From: Bacteroidales bacterium
GTDB lineage: Bacteria > Bacteroidota > Bacteroidia > Bacteroidales > UBA7960
Assembly: GCA_007123065.1 (NCBI GenBank)
Contig: SKSI01000099.1
Location: forward strand, 1-41,185
DNA length: 41,185 bases
Direction of reading: 5' to 3'
The notes under the pieces are model-generated. The model was not told the DNA's origin. It worked only from the letters and a program-made list of their open reading frames with translations, and searched no databases. The position numbers and the translations under genes are program-made. Positions 1 to 11,075 of this stretch are shown piece after piece (the stretch's first letter is position 1; each line of letters starts with the position of its first letter).

Positions 1-134
1 ATTCTTGTTCGTCAACAGCCTGGTCAGGTTGCTTGTCCGGGACAGATTCTTGTTCGTCAACAGCCTGGTCAGGTTGCTTGTCCGGGACAGATTCTTGTTC
101 GTCAACAGCCTGGTCAGGTTGCTTGTCCGGGACA
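1..134. repeat. 45-bp perfect tandem repeat, ~3 copies, truncated by window edge; encodes SVPDKQPDQAVDEQE on the minus strand
   Basis: attcttgttcgtcaacagcctggtcaggttgcttgtccgggacag at 1-45 and 46-90, with 44 of 45 nt at 91-134. Confidence 0.95.
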
Positions 135-340
135 TCTGCGTCATCCAGAGGTTCCATGGAGGCTTGTGCATCCTTTGGTTTTAATCCATCGGAATCATTT
201 TTCTCCGGATCAGTCAGATCAGCAGCAGTTTTTTCTTCGATGTCATTCTTTAGTTCAGCCCTCTCTTCGGCCGTGTGTTTATCCTCTGAAGCATTTTTTT
301 CATTTTCTGCCTGAGGATTCAGTTCTTCTTTTTTTTCCAT
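1..340 (-). CDS. N-terminal part of an acidic, repeat-containing protein (runs off left edge); possibly a DUF349-type protein, weak inference
   Basis: Minus-strand frame from ATG at 340 reads MEKKEELNPQAENEKNASEDKHTAEERAELKNDIEEKTAADLTDPEKNDSDGLKPKDAQASMEPLDDADVPDKQPDQAVDEQESVPDKQPDQAVDEQE... with no stop to window edge. Confidence 0.7.
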   Translation of the reverse strand, partial: MEKKEELNPQAENEKNASEDKHTAEERAELKNDIEEKTAADLTDPEKNDSDGLKPKDAQASMEPLDDADVPDKQPDQAVDEQESVPDKQPDQAVDEQESVPDKQPDQAVDEQE

Positions 341-536
341 TGGAAAACAGTTTCTGATTACTAATTAAAGTTGTTAGGCGATCTGCGTAAAAATACACTC
401 ATTTGATTAAGTGTGATTGCCAAAATAGTTCGGCATGATCCTTATATTTTCAATTCCTATTGATTTCGAAACGCTGCAAAAATAGGAATATTTTTCAGCC
501 TGCAATATAAAATCCCGACAAGAAAAGCAGAATAAA

Positions 537-1718
537 TTAAACCTTGTCGAAAGCCTGTTCCAGGTCGCTTAAAATATCCTCTACATCTTCAATACCGACT
601 GACAAGCGAACCAGCCCGTCAGTTATACCTGAACGCTCACGTGCCTGCTGGTTTATCTTTGAGTGCGTCATAGAGGCCGGATGCTGGATCAGGGTTTCCA
701 CACCCCCCAGAGAAACAGCCAAAATACAAAGATTAACGCTGTTCATCAAAGTTTTACCGGCTGATATTCCCCCTTTCATTTCAAAACTGATCATGGCACC
801 GGGGCCTTTCATCTGCCTTTTGGCCAATTTATATTTTGGATGGGAGGGCAAACCGGGGTATTTTACCCAGGCTACCTTGGGGTGATTTTCCAGGTAGTGT
901 GCAATTTTCATCGCATTTTCCTGTGACCTTTCCATTCGCAAAGACAAAGTCTTTAACCCCCTGATAACCATATATGCCTGATGGGGGTCCATATTGCAAC
1001 CCAGGTTTACCATCATCGGTCGCAGGATATCGTACATCTCTTTTTCCCTGGTAACAATAATTCCGCCAACGATATCTGCATGTCCGTTCAGAAACTTCGT
1101 AATGGAATGAAAAACAATATCAAAACCATAATCAAGCGGTTTTTGCAGGTAAGGACTGCAAAATGTATTATCAGCCACAGTGATTAGTTGGTGCTCGCGG
1201 GCGATCTTAACGACCTCCTCAAGATCTGATATATCCATTGTTGGATTCGCTGGTGTTTCGATAAACAACATCCGGGTGTTCGGACGAATTGCTTCCCGGA
1301 TTTTTGCAGGATCTCCGGTATCAATATAAGATGATTCAATCCCGTACTTGCTGTAATGTTTCTCCATAATTACCCTTGAAGGGCCATAAACAGCAGCTGT
1401 GCTGATCATATGGTCGCCCTGCTCGAGCAATGCACTGTAAATGGTATTAACAGCACCCATACCGGAACTCACCGCAATTCCTTTATATCCGTCCTCCAGA
1501 GATGCCACAAGTTGCTCAAGAGAGTTGATGGTCGGGTTGTTGATGCGCGTATAAATGTAACCATCCGATTCGCCTGCAAAACAAGCAGCACCATGATCTG
1601 CATTCTTAAACTTGAAAGTGCTGGTCTGGTATATTGGCACGGTTGCGCTACCAAACTGATCATCAATCATTCCCGCATGGATGAGCCGGGAATTGAATCC
1701 TATTTTTTTTGAATCCAT
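537..1718 (-). CDS. Trans-sulfuration family PLP enzyme (methionine gamma-lyase / cystathionine gamma-lyase-like)
   Basis: 393 aa; YxYTRxNNPT, SSGMGAVNT, Lys-containing HSxTKFLNGHADIVGG, full-length Cys/Met metabolism PLP fold. Confidence 0.9.
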   Translation of the reverse strand: MDSKKIGFNSRLIHAGMIDDQFGSATVPIYQTSTFKFKNADHGAACFAGESDGYIYTRINNPTINSLEQLVASLEDGYKGIAVSSGMGAVNTIYSALLEQGDHMISTAAVYGPSRVIMEKHYSKYGIESSYIDTGDPAKIREAIRPNTRMLFIETPANPTMDISDLEEVVKIAREHQLITVADNTFCSPYLQKPLDYGFDIVFHSITKFLNGHADIVGGIIVTREKEMYDILRPMMVNLGCNMDPHQAYMVIRGLKTLSLRMERSQENAMKIAHYLENHPKVAWVKYPGLPSHPKYKLAKRQMKGPGAMISFEMKGGISAGKTLMNSVNLCILAVSLGGVETLIQHPASMTHSKINQQARERSGITDGLVRLSVGIEDVEDILSDLEQAFDKV

Positions 1719-1767
1719 AAGTAATGTAATTAATATAAGTGAAATAAACGATTAACTCTGAAAATGA

Positions 1768-2124
1768 TCAATAACTGTCCGAAGCAAGCATAACCAGCGT
1801 GCAGTCTCTGATGCACTCAATTCCTGCCGCTTCAGCTTTGCTAATTAAAATTTCGTTGTATGTACCCGGATTGAATACAATCCTTTCAGGCTTCAGCGAG
1901 ACAATGTAGTCGATATATGAAGATTGATTCTGAGGCCCGACATATAGCGTAACTGTATGCAGATCCTCAATCCAGGGCTTATCTGTTATGACCTGCACAT
2001 CCTCAATTACAGTTTCTCTTTTACCGATCGCCACAACTTCAATTCCGGATTCACGAAGGGCTTTTACAGCCTTAAATGAATACCTCAAAGGGTTAGGGCT
2101 TGCTCCAATAACCAGTGTTTTCAT
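1768..2124 (-). CDS. CoA-binding domain (YccU-like) protein
   Basis: 118 aa; VIGASPNPLRYSFKAVKAL...FNPGTYN Rossmann CoA-binding signature. Confidence 0.8.
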   Translation of the reverse strand: MKTLVIGASPNPLRYSFKAVKALRESGIEVVAIGKRETVIEDVQVITDKPWIEDLHTVTLYVGPQNQSSYIDYIVSLKPERIVFNPGTYNEILISKAEAAGIECIRDCTLVMLASDSY

Positions 2125-2138
2125 AGAATCAAAATAAT

Positions 2139-2534
2139 CTAAACAATTTTTACAGAAAACTCGGGTGCATTTGAGATGTGTTTCTTAACAGCACAGGCCT
2201 CTGCGGCTTTGATGACACTTTTTTTGTATTGATCCGGAAAATCAGGTGGAAGAAATATTCTGATCTCGATCTCCCCAATCATTCTGGTTGCTTCATCAAC
2301 GTGCATCAATTGTTCGAGAAAAATGCCATCGGTTGGAATCTTTCTTTGCTGGCAGAACGATTGCACGTAATATCCGGCGCAGGTACCTACTGACGCAAGG
2401 AACAAGTCAAATGGCGATGGGGCACTGTTATCCCCTCCCACTTTTTCCGGTTGATCGGTTTGTATTACAAAGTCTTTGTAATGCGCTTCAACCAAATGCT
2501 TTCCTCCTAAAACAATCCTCATATTTCTCATCAT
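2139..2534 (-). CDS. OsmC/Ohr family protein
   Basis: 131 aa; PSPFDLFLASVGTCAGYYVQSFCQQRKIP motif. Confidence 0.85.
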   Translation of the reverse strand: MMRNMRIVLGGKHLVEAHYKDFVIQTDQPEKVGGDNSAPSPFDLFLASVGTCAGYYVQSFCQQRKIPTDGIFLEQLMHVDEATRMIGEIEIRIFLPPDFPDQYKKSVIKAAEACAVKKHISNAPEFSVKIV

Positions 2535-2587
2535 CAGTATATTAAATAAATTATGCTAAACAAATACTTTAAACCGGTTAAAGCTTC

Positions 2588-2995
2588 TTACTTATGATAT
2601 GCTATCAATCTATCAAGAAACCATTGCGGTGCAGGACAAGGCCTGCCGGTTTCCTTGCTAAGAAAGGCAAGCACGGTATAACCTTTATTAAGAAGCTTTC
2701 CTGCAGCATTGTAAACTTCGTAGTCGAAATGCATTCGCGCACCGGGCAAATCAGGGACTGTTGTTTTTATTGTAAGTAGGTCGTCATAGCGTGCGGGGCG
2801 GATATATTTCAGATGCATCTCTGCAATAGGCATCACAATACCTGTTTCCTCCATATCCTTGTAGCTGGTTCCAAGTTCCCGCATTGCTTCTGCCCTGCCA
2901 ACTTCGTAATACTGCGGATAGTTGCCATAATAAACAAATCCCATCTGATCGGTTTCTGCGTATCTGACACGCAGCTGCGTTGAAAAAGTCATCAT
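2588..2995 (-). CDS. Acyl-CoA thioesterase, YbgC/FadM hotdog family
   Basis: 135 aa; RVRYAETDQMGFVYYGNYPQYYEVGRAE hotdog thioesterase signature. Confidence 0.9.
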   Translation of the reverse strand: MMTFSTQLRVRYAETDQMGFVYYGNYPQYYEVGRAEAMRELGTSYKDMEETGIVMPIAEMHLKYIRPARYDDLLTIKTTVPDLPGARMHFDYEVYNAAGKLLNKGYTVLAFLSKETGRPCPAPQWFLDRLIAYHK

Positions 2996-3015
2996 TTTCT
3001 TATCGAATTAACAAA

Positions 3016-6000
3016 TCAGCCGGATTTACCGTGGCATTGTTTGAATTTTTTTCCACTCCCGCAAGGACAAGGCTCGTTGCGGCCAACCTTTTTCTCAACA
3101 CGCACAGGCTGTGCTTTTTGCTGGCTACCGCCACGGCCGGGAATATCGCTGCGACCGGTCTGCATCTTGCTCATATCAGTTCGTTCACGTTGCGTACCAC
3201 GTTCAATTTGATCCGGATCCCTCACAGGCAGGTGGGCTTTGCCCAGGAAGGAGATGATATCCTTGTTTACCTTCTGTAGCATCCGCTTGAACAATTCAAA
3301 CGATTCGAACTTATAAATCAGCAGTGGGTCTTTTTGTTCGTAGGCGGCACCCTGAACAGATTGCTTCAAGTCATCCATTTCCCTGAGATGGTCTTTCCAG
3401 GCATTATCAATATTTCCAAGCGTAATTCCTTTTTCTACCGATAATGAGACTTCGCGTCCTTCACTCTCGTACGCTTTTTTTAAATTGGCGATCACGCTGA
3501 GGGTTTTCATCCCATCTGTAATCGGAATGGCAATATTTTCATATTTCTGGGATGCCCGCTCATATACTTCCCTGATAACGGGAAAAGCGATACGGGCCAT
3601 CTCACCATTTTTTCGTTTATAGGTATCAATCGCTTTCTCATAAAGCGTTTCATTAAGCTTTTCTGTTTTTCCTTCCAGGAAGGTTTGCTGATCGAAAGGG
3701 GGTTCAATACCGAAAGTGCGGAGCAGTTCGAATGTAAAACCATCATAATCGCCTGTTTCCTGGTAGCTAAAGATCAGTTGTTCACAAGTATCATAGATCA
3801 TATTGGCGATATCGACGGCCAGACGCTCGCCAAATAGCGCATTGCGACGCTTTCTGTAAATTACCTCGCGCTGTGCATTCATCACATCATCATATTCCAG
3901 GAGGCGCTTACGAATACCAAAATTATTCTCTTCAACCTTTTTCTGCGCCCTTTCAATAGATTTTGTAATCATGGAATGCTGGATCACCTCTCCCTCTTTA
4001 AGGCCCATCCTGTCCATCAGCGACGATATCCTTCCTGAGCCGAATACACGCATCAGGTCATCTTCGAGTGACACAAAGAATTGCGAAGAACCCGGGTCTC
4101 CCTGTCGTCCGGCACGACCTCTGAGCTGTCGGTCAACACGCCTCGATTCGTGACGTTCGGTGCCCAGAATGGCCAACCCTCCGGCCTCACGCACACCGGG
4201 ACCCAGCTTGATGTCGGTACCACGACCGGCCATGTTTGTAGCAATCGTAACCATTCCAGGCTGACCAGCCTCTTTCACAACCTGTGCTTCTTTCTGGTGA
4301 TGCTTGGCATTCAATATATTATGAGCTACTGAGCGCAACTTTAGCATTCGACTGAGCAATTCTGACGTCTCAACGGATGTCGTACCTACCAATACCGGTC
4401 GACCGGCTTTCACCAATTCAGAAATCTCGTCAATCACTGCATTGTACTTCTCCCTTTTGGTTTTGTAGATCAGGTCCTCCATATCCTTTCGGACAATCGG
4501 CCTGTGTGTCGGGATTACCACAACATCAAGCTTATAGATGTTCCATAACTCACCCGCCTCTGTCTCAGCGGTTCCCGTCATACCGGCAAGTTTCCGGTAC
4601 ATCCGGAAGTAGTTCTGTAGTGTGATGGTTGCATAAGTCTGGGTTGCCGCTTCAATCCGGACATTCTCCTTAGCCTCTATCGCCTGGTGGAGTCCGTCGG
4701 AATACCTGCGCCCTTCCATAATCCTGCCCGTTTGCTCATCAACAATCTTGACCTTATTGTCCATGATCACGTATTCAGTATCCTTCTCAAACAAGGTATA
4801 TGCCTTCAGCAACTGGTTGATGGTATGAACGCGCTCGCTCTTGACCGAAAAATCATTCAAAAGCAGATTCTTCTTTTCAAGCTTCTCTTCAGTGGGTAGT
4901 TCAGACTTTTCAAGCTCCGCCATTTCGGATCCCATATCAGGCAAAATGAAGAAATTTGGATCATCTGTCTGGCCGGTGATCAGATCAATCCCTTTCTCCG
5001 TTAACTCTAATGAGTTGTTTTTCTCTTCAATAACAAAAAAGAGCACGTCATCAATGATGTGCATATGCTTGCTCTGTTCCTGCATATAAAAGTTTTCTGT
5101 CTTTTGCAGAATTGTTTTCATACCCGGTTCTGACAAAAACTTGATGAGTGCCTTATTCTTCGGAAGACCACGGTGACATCTGAGCAGAAGCTCTCCGCCT
5201 TTTTTTTCATCGGGCTCCCCTTCTTTGGGTAATAACAGTTTACGTGCCTCAGCAAGCAGATTGGTAACAAGTGTTTTTTGAGCCCCATACAATTTCTCCA
5301 CCTTAGGTTTCATCTCCTGAAACTCGTGCTTCTCTCCACGCGGTGTTGGTCCGGATATGATCAGCGGGGTTCGTGCATCATCGATTAATACGGAATCAAC
5401 CTCATCGACGATCGAATAGTTCAGCTTACGTTGTACAAGCTCTTCAGGGTTGCGAGACATATTGTCGCGCAGGTAATCAAAACCAAACTCGTTATTGGTA
5501 CCGTATGTAATGTCAGCAAGGTAGGCACGTCTTCTTTCCTCAGAATGGGGCTGATGCTTGTCAATACAGTCGACCCTTAAACCGTGAAATTCAAAAAGCA
5601 TTCCCATCCATTCGCTATCCCTCTTAGCCAGATAATCATTCACGGTAATGATATGAACACCTTTACCCGGTAGGGCATTCAGGTAAATCGGCAAGGTCGC
5701 GACAAGGGTTTTACCCTCCCCGGTTGCCATCTCGGCAATCTTGCCTTTATGCAAATGGATACCGCCAATCAGCTGCACATCGTAATGAACCATATCCCAG
5801 GTGATCATATTCCCCCCGGCCATCCATTGATTTTTATAATATGCCTGAGAGCCTTTTATTTCAATGCTGGGATGAACGGCAGCAAGCTCACGGTCATGAT
5901 CTGTGGCCGTAACAATCACAAATTCATCGTCATTGAATCGCCTGGCCGTCTCCTTTACCACTGAAAAAGCCTCAGGTATCAGCTCATAAAGGATGGCCTC

Positions 6001-6300
6001 TGTTTTTTCATTCTGTTTGTCATCCAGACGATCTATCTGAGCGTAAATCTTTTCCTTCTCTTCAACATCCAGACTGTAGTTGGTATCCAGATACTCCTTC
6101 AGTGTATCAATCTGTTTCTGCTCTTCATCAACGTTTTCTGCAATGCGTTTTTTAAGCTCGGCTGTTCTGGCCCTGAGCTGATCGTTGTCAAGCTTCTTAA
6201 TCTCTTCATAAACCAGAAGAGTTTGTTCATACACATCCTTGATTTCACGATAATCCCGGTCGGCTTTACTTCCGAATATTTTCTTAATGATATTAAGCAT
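3016..6300 (-). CDS. secA: Preprotein translocase ATPase SecA
   Basis: 1094 aa; [14 protein letters not shown] Walker [21 protein letters not shown]-terminal SEC-C zinc motif [13 protein letters not shown]. Confidence 0.98.
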   Translation of the reverse strand: MLNIIKKIFGSKADRDYREIKDVYEQTLLVYEEIKKLDNDQLRARTAELKKRIAENVDEEQKQIDTLKEYLDTNYSLDVEEKEKIYAQIDRLDDKQNEKTEAILYELIPEAFSVVKETARRFNDDEFVIVTATDHDRELAAVHPSIEIKGSQAYYKNQWMAGGNMITWDMVHYDVQLIGGIHLHKGKIAEMATGEGKTLVATLPIYLNALPGKGVHIITVNDYLAKRDSEWMGMLFEFHGLRVDCIDKHQPHSEERRRAYLADITYGTNNEFGFDYLRDNMSRNPEELVQRKLNYSIVDEVDSVLIDDARTPLIISGPTPRGEKHEFQEMKPKVEKLYGAQKTLVTNLLAEARKLLLPKEGEPDEKKGGELLLRCHRGLPKNKALIKFLSEPGMKTILQKTENFYMQEQSKHMHIIDDVLFFVIEEKNNSLELTEKGIDLITGQTDDPNFFILPDMGSEMAELEKSELPTEEKLEKKNLLLNDFSVKSERVHTINQLLKAYTLFEKDTEYVIMDNKVKIVDEQTGRIMEGRRYSDGLHQAIEAKENVRIEAATQTYATITLQNYFRMYRKLAGMTGTAETEAGELWNIYKLDVVVIPTHRPIVRKDMEDLIYKTKREKYNAVIDEISELVKAGRPVLVGTTSVETSELLSRMLKLRSVAHNILNAKHHQKEAQVVKEAGQPGMVTIATNMAGRGTDIKLGPGVREAGGLAILGTERHESRRVDRQLRGRAGRQGDPGSSQFFVSLEDDLMRVFGSGRISSLMDRMGLKEGEVIQHSMITKSIERAQKKVEENNFGIRKRLLEYDDVMNAQREVIYRKRRNALFGERLAVDIANMIYDTCEQLIFSYQETGDYDGFTFELLRTFGIEPPFDQQTFLEGKTEKLNETLYEKAIDTYKRKNGEMARIAFPVIREVYERASQKYENIAIPITDGMKTLSVIANLKKAYESEGREVSLSVEKGITLGNIDNAWKDHLREMDDLKQSVQGAAYEQKDPLLIYKFESFELFKRMLQKVNKDIISFLGKAHLPVRDPDQIERGTQRERTDMSKMQTGRSDIPGRGGSQQKAQPVRVEKKVGRNEPCPCGSGKKFKQCHGKSG

Positions 6301-6396
6301 ATACCTTCTTTTTTTTTAAGCGTAGCAAAGTTAAACAAATATGCCGACAAAGCCCGGCTAGCAAACCTTAATTTATCAGGCCCGCAAGGATAAAAA

Positions 6397-6414
6397 AACC
6401 GGCCATGGCCGGTT
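6397..6414 (-). terminator. Candidate intrinsic terminator (perfect palindrome AACCGGCCATGGCCGGTT then T-run on the minus strand)
   Basis: Minus strand reads AACCGGCCATGGCCGGTTTTTTTATCC, downstream of the 6450-6701 gene. Confidence 0.7.
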
Positions 6415-6449
6415 ATATGGGTTCTTAATCAAGAAAGAAAAGGAAGTGG

Positions 6450-6701
6450 TCAATACTCATCTTCGTGAAAAAAGAAATCATCTTTAGTGGGATAATCGGG
6501 CCAGATGTCTTCGATACTTTCGTAAACGTCGCCTTCATCTTCAATCTCCTGAAGATTTTCAATCACCTCCATGGGTGCACCCGAACGAAGGGCATAATCG
6601 ATCAACTCTTCTTTAGTTGCCGGCCAGGGTGCATCTTCCAGTTTTGAAGCAAGTTCGAGTGTCCAGTACATAAATAGTTGTATTGGTTTGATTTTTTGCA
6701 A
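6450..6701 (-). CDS. DUF2795 family protein
   Basis: 83 aa acidic protein; WPATKEELIDYALRSGAPMEVIENLQEIEDEGDVYESIEDIWPDYPTKDDFFFHEDEY. Confidence 0.8.
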   Translation of the reverse strand: MQKIKPIQLFMYWTLELASKLEDAPWPATKEELIDYALRSGAPMEVIENLQEIEDEGDVYESIEDIWPDYPTKDDFFFHEDEY

Positions 6702-6788
6702 AAGTATGTTTTTTTATAAATAAACCAACATTTAATTCTCATTTTGGCTTGAAGAATCGTTAAAAAATCGCAAAAGCCTTATTTTTCT

Positions 6789-6796
6789 TATATTTG
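6789..6796 (+). promoter_or_regulatory. Candidate Bacteroidetes -7 box (TATATTTG) upstream of smpB
   Basis: Matches TAnnTTTG; no convincing -33 TTG at canonical spacing. Confidence 0.35.
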
Positions 6797-6843
6797 CCAT
6801 GCAATAAGACCATCCGGAAAAAACGTTTTATACCAAAATTTAT

Positions 6844-7305
6844 GTGCGTGGATGGGTATGCAACATGGACGTGATGGAAATTAAAAATAAAAAAGCTGCA
6901 TTCGAGTATTATCTCCTTGACGCCTTTACAGCGGGGATTGTGCTTACCGGAACCGAGATCAAATCGATCCGTTCCGGGAAAGCCAGCCTGAAAGAATCCT
7001 ATTGCGCTTTTCAGGAAGAGGAGCTTTTTGTGCGCAATATGCATATTTCCACTTATGATTATGGAACTTACAACAACCACGAGCCCAAAAGGGAGCGAAA
7101 ACTGCTACTTCAGGCCAGGGAATTGCGCAAATTAAAAACGAAGCTTGAAGAAAAGGGGTTTACACTTGTTCCAACCCGTCTTTTCATTAATGAAAAAGGA
7201 CTTGCAAAGCTGGAAATATCGCTGGCGAAAGGGAAAAAGCTTTACGACAAACGTGATACCATCAAGAAAAAAGACCAGCAACGGGACTTGGATCGTGAAC
7301 AATAA
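6844..7305 (+). CDS. smpB: SsrA-binding protein SmpB (true start probably the internal [11 protein letters not shown])
   Basis: [39 protein letters not shown]...[23 protein letters not shown]. Confidence 0.96.
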   Translation: MRGWVCNMDVMEIKNKKAAFEYYLLDAFTAGIVLTGTEIKSIRSGKASLKESYCAFQEEELFVRNMHISTYDYGTYNNHEPKRERKLLLQARELRKLKTKLEEKGFTLVPTRLFINEKGLAKLEISLAKGKKLYDKRDTIKKKDQQRDLDREQ

Positions 7306-7352
7306 GTGGATAATTGCATTTTATCAAAAAAACAACAATCGATCCAATTTGT

Positions 7353-7360
7353 TACCTTTG
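7353..7360 (+). promoter_or_regulatory. Candidate -7 box (TACCTTTG) upstream of the S41 peptidase
   Basis: Matches TAnnTTTG about 50 nt upstream of ATG 7410. Confidence 0.35.
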
Positions 7361-7409
7361 CAGAGATAGAAAACAACGTTTATAAATAATCGAATACAAG
7401 GAAATTATA

Positions 7410-9017
7410 ATGAAGATGCTTGACCAAATAACCAACCGGATTTTACTTGGAATAACAATTTTTCTTCTGCTTGCTTTAAGCTCGGTAGCCCAGGTGCGGC
7501 AGGAACAGATGGAGAAATTACAACGGGCCATTCAGTTTATTGAATATGCCTATATCGAAGATCTTAACGATGAAGACCTTGTGGAGCAAGCCATACGTGG
7601 CATATTGAGAGAACTGGATCCACACAGCGCTTACCTGTCTGCAGACGAATTACGCAGGGCAAACGAACCGCTGGAAGGCAGTTTCGAAGGGATCGGCATA
7701 CAGTTTAACATTATCAACGACACCATCGTTGTGGTAAGTCCCATACCGGGAGGTCCATCCGAAAAAGTTGGCTTGATGCCGGGCGACAAGATCGTTGAAA
7801 TTGATGGAGAAACAAGCTATGGCAGTAAGATAAACAACCAATATGTCCAGGAGAAACTAAGAGGTGAACGTGGCTCACAAGTGGATATAGCCATTCATCG
7901 GATTGGAACCGAAAGCCTGCTGGATTTCACCATCACACGCGACCGCATACCGATTCATTCATTGGACGCCGCCTTTATGGCAACCCCCGAAATTGGATAC
8001 ATCAAGCTAAATCGCTTCGCCAGAACAACCATGCGAGAATATCGTGAAGCCACAAGAAAACTTCAGGAACAGGGAATGAAACACCTTATCCTGGACCTGA
8101 ACTACAATTCTGGCGGATACCTGGATGTAGCCATTGATCTGGCCGATCAGTTTCTTGAACGCGACCAGCTGATCGTATATACCGAAGGACATACTTCTCC
8201 CCGTCAGGATTTCAGAAGCTCATTCAGAGGTAACTTTAAAAACGGTAAACTCGTAATCCTGGTAAACGAAGGGAGCGCGTCAGCCAGTGAGATCGTTTCC
8301 GGCGCTATTCAGGACTGGGACCGCGGTTTACTCGTCGGAAGAAGAACTTTTGGTAAAGGTCTGGTGCAACGGCCGTTTGAACTTCCCGACGGTTCAGCCA
8401 TAAGGCTCACAACTGCACAATACCTTACGCCAACAGGCAGAAGTATTCAAAAGCCATATGATGAGGGTATTGACAAGTATTATGAAGACCTTAGAAACCG
8501 GCTATCATCCGGCGAACTGGTGAGTCCCGAAAACATCACCTTCCCCGATTCACTGAAATTCTATACCAAAAATAATCAAAGAGCTGTGTTTGGCGGCGGT
8601 GGCATTATGCCAGATTTCTTTATACCACTTGACACCACGAGAGTTTCTGACTTCTATTCCCGTCTGATGCGCAGAGGGATCATGAACCATTTCAGTATTG
8701 AATATACCAACAGAAACCGTCAGCAACTTTCTGAACTTTATCCTGATGTCGAAACCTACATCCAGGACTTTGTTGTTGGTGAGGACTTACTGAATGAGTT
8801 GTTTGAATACGCTGAAGCCAATAACCTGGTAAGTGATGAAGACGGGTCGGAGCAGGAAATGACCTTTCTGGAAAATCAGCTTAAAGGGATCATCGCCCGC
8901 AATCTTTTTGATTTCGCAGCCTATACACAAGTTGTTATGCAATCCGATGATGCTTTCCAAAAAGCAATTTATCTCATTGAAAACAATACTTTTGATGCAA
9001 TGAATATCCGGTATTGA
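7410..9017 (+). CDS. S41 family C-terminal processing peptidase (CtpA-like, PDZ domain)
   Basis: 535 aa; signal peptide, PDZ, LVNEGSASASEIVSGAIQDWDRGLLVGRRTFGKGLVQ (Ser/Lys dyad region). Confidence 0.93.
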   Translation: MKMLDQITNRILLGITIFLLLALSSVAQVRQEQMEKLQRAIQFIEYAYIEDLNDEDLVEQAIRGILRELDPHSAYLSADELRRANEPLEGSFEGIGIQFNIINDTIVVVSPIPGGPSEKVGLMPGDKIVEIDGETSYGSKINNQYVQEKLRGERGSQVDIAIHRIGTESLLDFTITRDRIPIHSLDAAFMATPEIGYIKLNRFARTTMREYREATRKLQEQGMKHLILDLNYNSGGYLDVAIDLADQFLERDQLIVYTEGHTSPRQDFRSSFRGNFKNGKLVILVNEGSASASEIVSGAIQDWDRGLLVGRRTFGKGLVQRPFELPDGSAIRLTTAQYLTPTGRSIQKPYDEGIDKYYEDLRNRLSSGELVSPENITFPDSLKFYTKNNQRAVFGGGGIMPDFFIPLDTTRVSDFYSRLMRRGIMNHFSIEYTNRNRQQLSELYPDVETYIQDFVVGEDLLNELFEYAEANNLVSDEDGSEQEMTFLENQLKGIIARNLFDFAAYTQVVMQSDDAFQKAIYLIENNTFDAMNIRY

Positions 9018-9889
9018 TGCAAACCCTGCTCTCATTAAACGGAAATATCCTGAACCGGGAAGATTTTACCATTTCGCCCGCTAACAGAGCTTTTCGTTAT
9101 GGAGATGGCGTTTTTGAAACAATACGCGTGAGCAGCGGTTGCGTATTATGGGCTGAACACCATTTTGCAAGACTTTCTCATGCATCTGATATCTTACAGT
9201 TTATTCCGGACCAAAAATGGTCTCAGCAATTGCTGACAGACCACGTGTTACAACTCTGTAAGGCAAATAGGCACTCCGATGGAGATGCAAGGGTCAGATT
9301 ATCCATGTATCGGAACGAGGGCGGATACTATACACCACTTACAAATAAAGCCTCTGTTCTGATTGAATCGGAAGCGCTGGATCAAACCCATTTTTCTTTG
9401 AATACGAAAGGGATATCTGTTGATATCTTTTCTGAAATTCCTAAAGCATACAACACCCTTTCCGCACTAAAAAGCACAAACGCTCAAATCTATGTTCTGG
9501 CAGGTATCCATAAACGAAACAAAGGGATTGGAGATGCAATCCTTTTGAACCAGGAAGGAAGGATAGCTGAAGCCACTGCATCAAACTTATTTGTTGTTCA
9601 AAACGACAAGCTGATAACACCATCTCTTTCTGAAGCTTGCGTAGACGGTGTGATGAGAAAAATAATCATTCAACTCGCGCGTGAAAATGGATTTGCTGTA
9701 AAAGAAACATCAGTTACCACAGACCGGTTGCTGCTGGCAGATGAATTGTTGCTGACAAATGCCATTCAAGGCATCAGATGGGTCAGAAGCTTCAGAGAAA
9801 AACGATTTGGCAATCGCCTTGGAAACAAACTAACCGGCCTGCTGAACGATTATGCAGCAGAATACATAAGAAAAAAGACAGCCCGCTGA
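9017..9889 (+). CDS. Aminotransferase class IV (aminodeoxychorismate lyase / branched-chain aminotransferase-like)
   Basis: Frame begins TTG at 9014, ATG at 9017; RAFRYGDGVFETIRV and EATASNLFVV motifs. Confidence 0.85.
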   Translation: MQTLLSLNGNILNREDFTISPANRAFRYGDGVFETIRVSSGCVLWAEHHFARLSHASDILQFIPDQKWSQQLLTDHVLQLCKANRHSDGDARVRLSMYRNEGGYYTPLTNKASVLIESEALDQTHFSLNTKGISVDIFSEIPKAYNTLSALKSTNAQIYVLAGIHKRNKGIGDAILLNQEGRIAEATASNLFVVQNDKLITPSLSEACVDGVMRKIIIQLARENGFAVKETSVTTDRLLLADELLLTNAIQGIRWVRSFREKRFGNRLGNKLTGLLNDYAAEYIRKKTAR

Positions 9890-9943
9890 ACGGATGCAAA
9901 GTCTATTTTCGTAACTTAGCCTGAGTTCCGACAAAATCTTATT

Positions 9944-11071
9944 ATGATGATCCGATTGAAACTGTTGCCTGCACTGCTGATTTTCCCGGTATTATTGTGT
10001 GCCCAGATCACTGATCGGGATATGAGACAATCTCGCAATGCCTTTGCTGAAGGGATACGAAAAGGAGTTAATAACGACTTCGCTGATGCCCACGAACTGT
10101 TTAACAAAGCCATCCGGCTGGACTCTTTGTATAGTGAGGCCTATCTTTACAGAGGTCTTGCCCGGATCGAACTGGAACTTTTTGAGGCTGCCATTGATGA
10201 CTTCAGACAACTCATTCATCTGGAACATGATCTGGCATACCAGGCCATTTATTTTAGCGGCGTCGCACTGCTTGCATTGGATCGCTATCAGGAGGCACTC
10301 ATCCGTTTCAATGAAGCAGCAAGGCTCGATCCGGGTTTTTCATCATTCTTTCACCGGGGCAAAGCTTTCTTCTACCTGGAAAGATATGATGAAGCCTTGC
10401 AAGACTTTAATGTAAGTGACCGGCTGAATCCAGGTTATCCTGAAGTGCATTATTACCGGGGAAAAACTTACGCCAAAAAGGGACAACATGACAAAGCACT
10501 TGAAAACCTCCTGGATGCGAAACAAAGCTTTACCGGAAATCCTGAGTTTCATTATTTTCTTGGATCCGTACTTCAAAAAATGAATCGTACCGATGAAGCC
10601 GCCGGGCATCTGCAGATTGCTGAAGAAGCGTTTGGTAAATCAACATATCCGATAATTTCAAACCGGGATGACATCACAGGTGTAAATGATATCTTAACAC
10701 CCGAAGATGATTCAGCTACTGATGATATCGATCTCCCCATTGAACGCACTGCTGAGGAAAAGCCTGTTAAACCCGATATTGATGATTTAACTGAAGGTAT
10801 ATATGATACGGATCTTCAGGCTGTCTCGCTGCGCGGCCTGGGAGTGCAAATGGCATCTTATGCAGGCACTCACGAGCTTCTTGAGCATGCTGCAAGGTAT
10901 CAAAGGCAGTTCGGGCATCCTGCATTCATTGAAGTGGTTAAAATCAACAACAGGATCAGGTACCGACTTATCCTGGGGGTCTTTGAATCAAGGGATGAAG
11001 CTTTGATTTTGCGCGGAAGATTGAGAGACCAGGGCTTCCTCGACAGTTTCATTATCAGGTATTCCCAATAA
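9944..11071 (+). CDS. TPR-repeat protein with C-terminal SPOR-like domain
   Basis: N-terminal signal peptide, repeated TPR units (YLYRGLARIELELFEAAIDDF..., YYRGKTYAKKGQHDKALENL), C-terminal VQMASYAGTHELLEHA...RYRLILGVFESRDEALILRGRL. Confidence 0.8.
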   Translation: MMIRLKLLPALLIFPVLLCAQITDRDMRQSRNAFAEGIRKGVNNDFADAHELFNKAIRLDSLYSEAYLYRGLARIELELFEAAIDDFRQLIHLEHDLAYQAIYFSGVALLALDRYQEALIRFNEAARLDPGFSSFFHRGKAFFYLERYDEALQDFNVSDRLNPGYPEVHYYRGKTYAKKGQHDKALENLLDAKQSFTGNPEFHYFLGSVLQKMNRTDEAAGHLQIAEEAFGKSTYPIISNRDDITGVNDILTPEDDSATDDIDLPIERTAEEKPVKPDIDDLTEGIYDTDLQAVSLRGLGVQMASYAGTHELLEHAARYQRQFGHPAFIEVVKINNRIRYRLILGVFESRDEALILRGRLRDQGFLDSFIIRYSQ

Positions 11072-11075
11072 AAAA

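Noticed and set aside
33-314. 93-aa Ser-rich ORF on + strand with internal repeats
   Set aside because: Antisense shadow of the 45-bp repeat in the minus-strand acidic protein; no independent coding support.
1719-1767. SAM riboswitch upstream of the methionine-lyase-like gene
   Set aside because: Only a short AT-rich gap with no room for and no sign of a SAM riboswitch fold.
2567-2583. Near-palindrome CTTTAAACCGGTTAAAG between the thioesterase and osmC-like genes
   Set aside because: No T-run, essentially no loop and no regulator link; too weak to call as terminator or operator.
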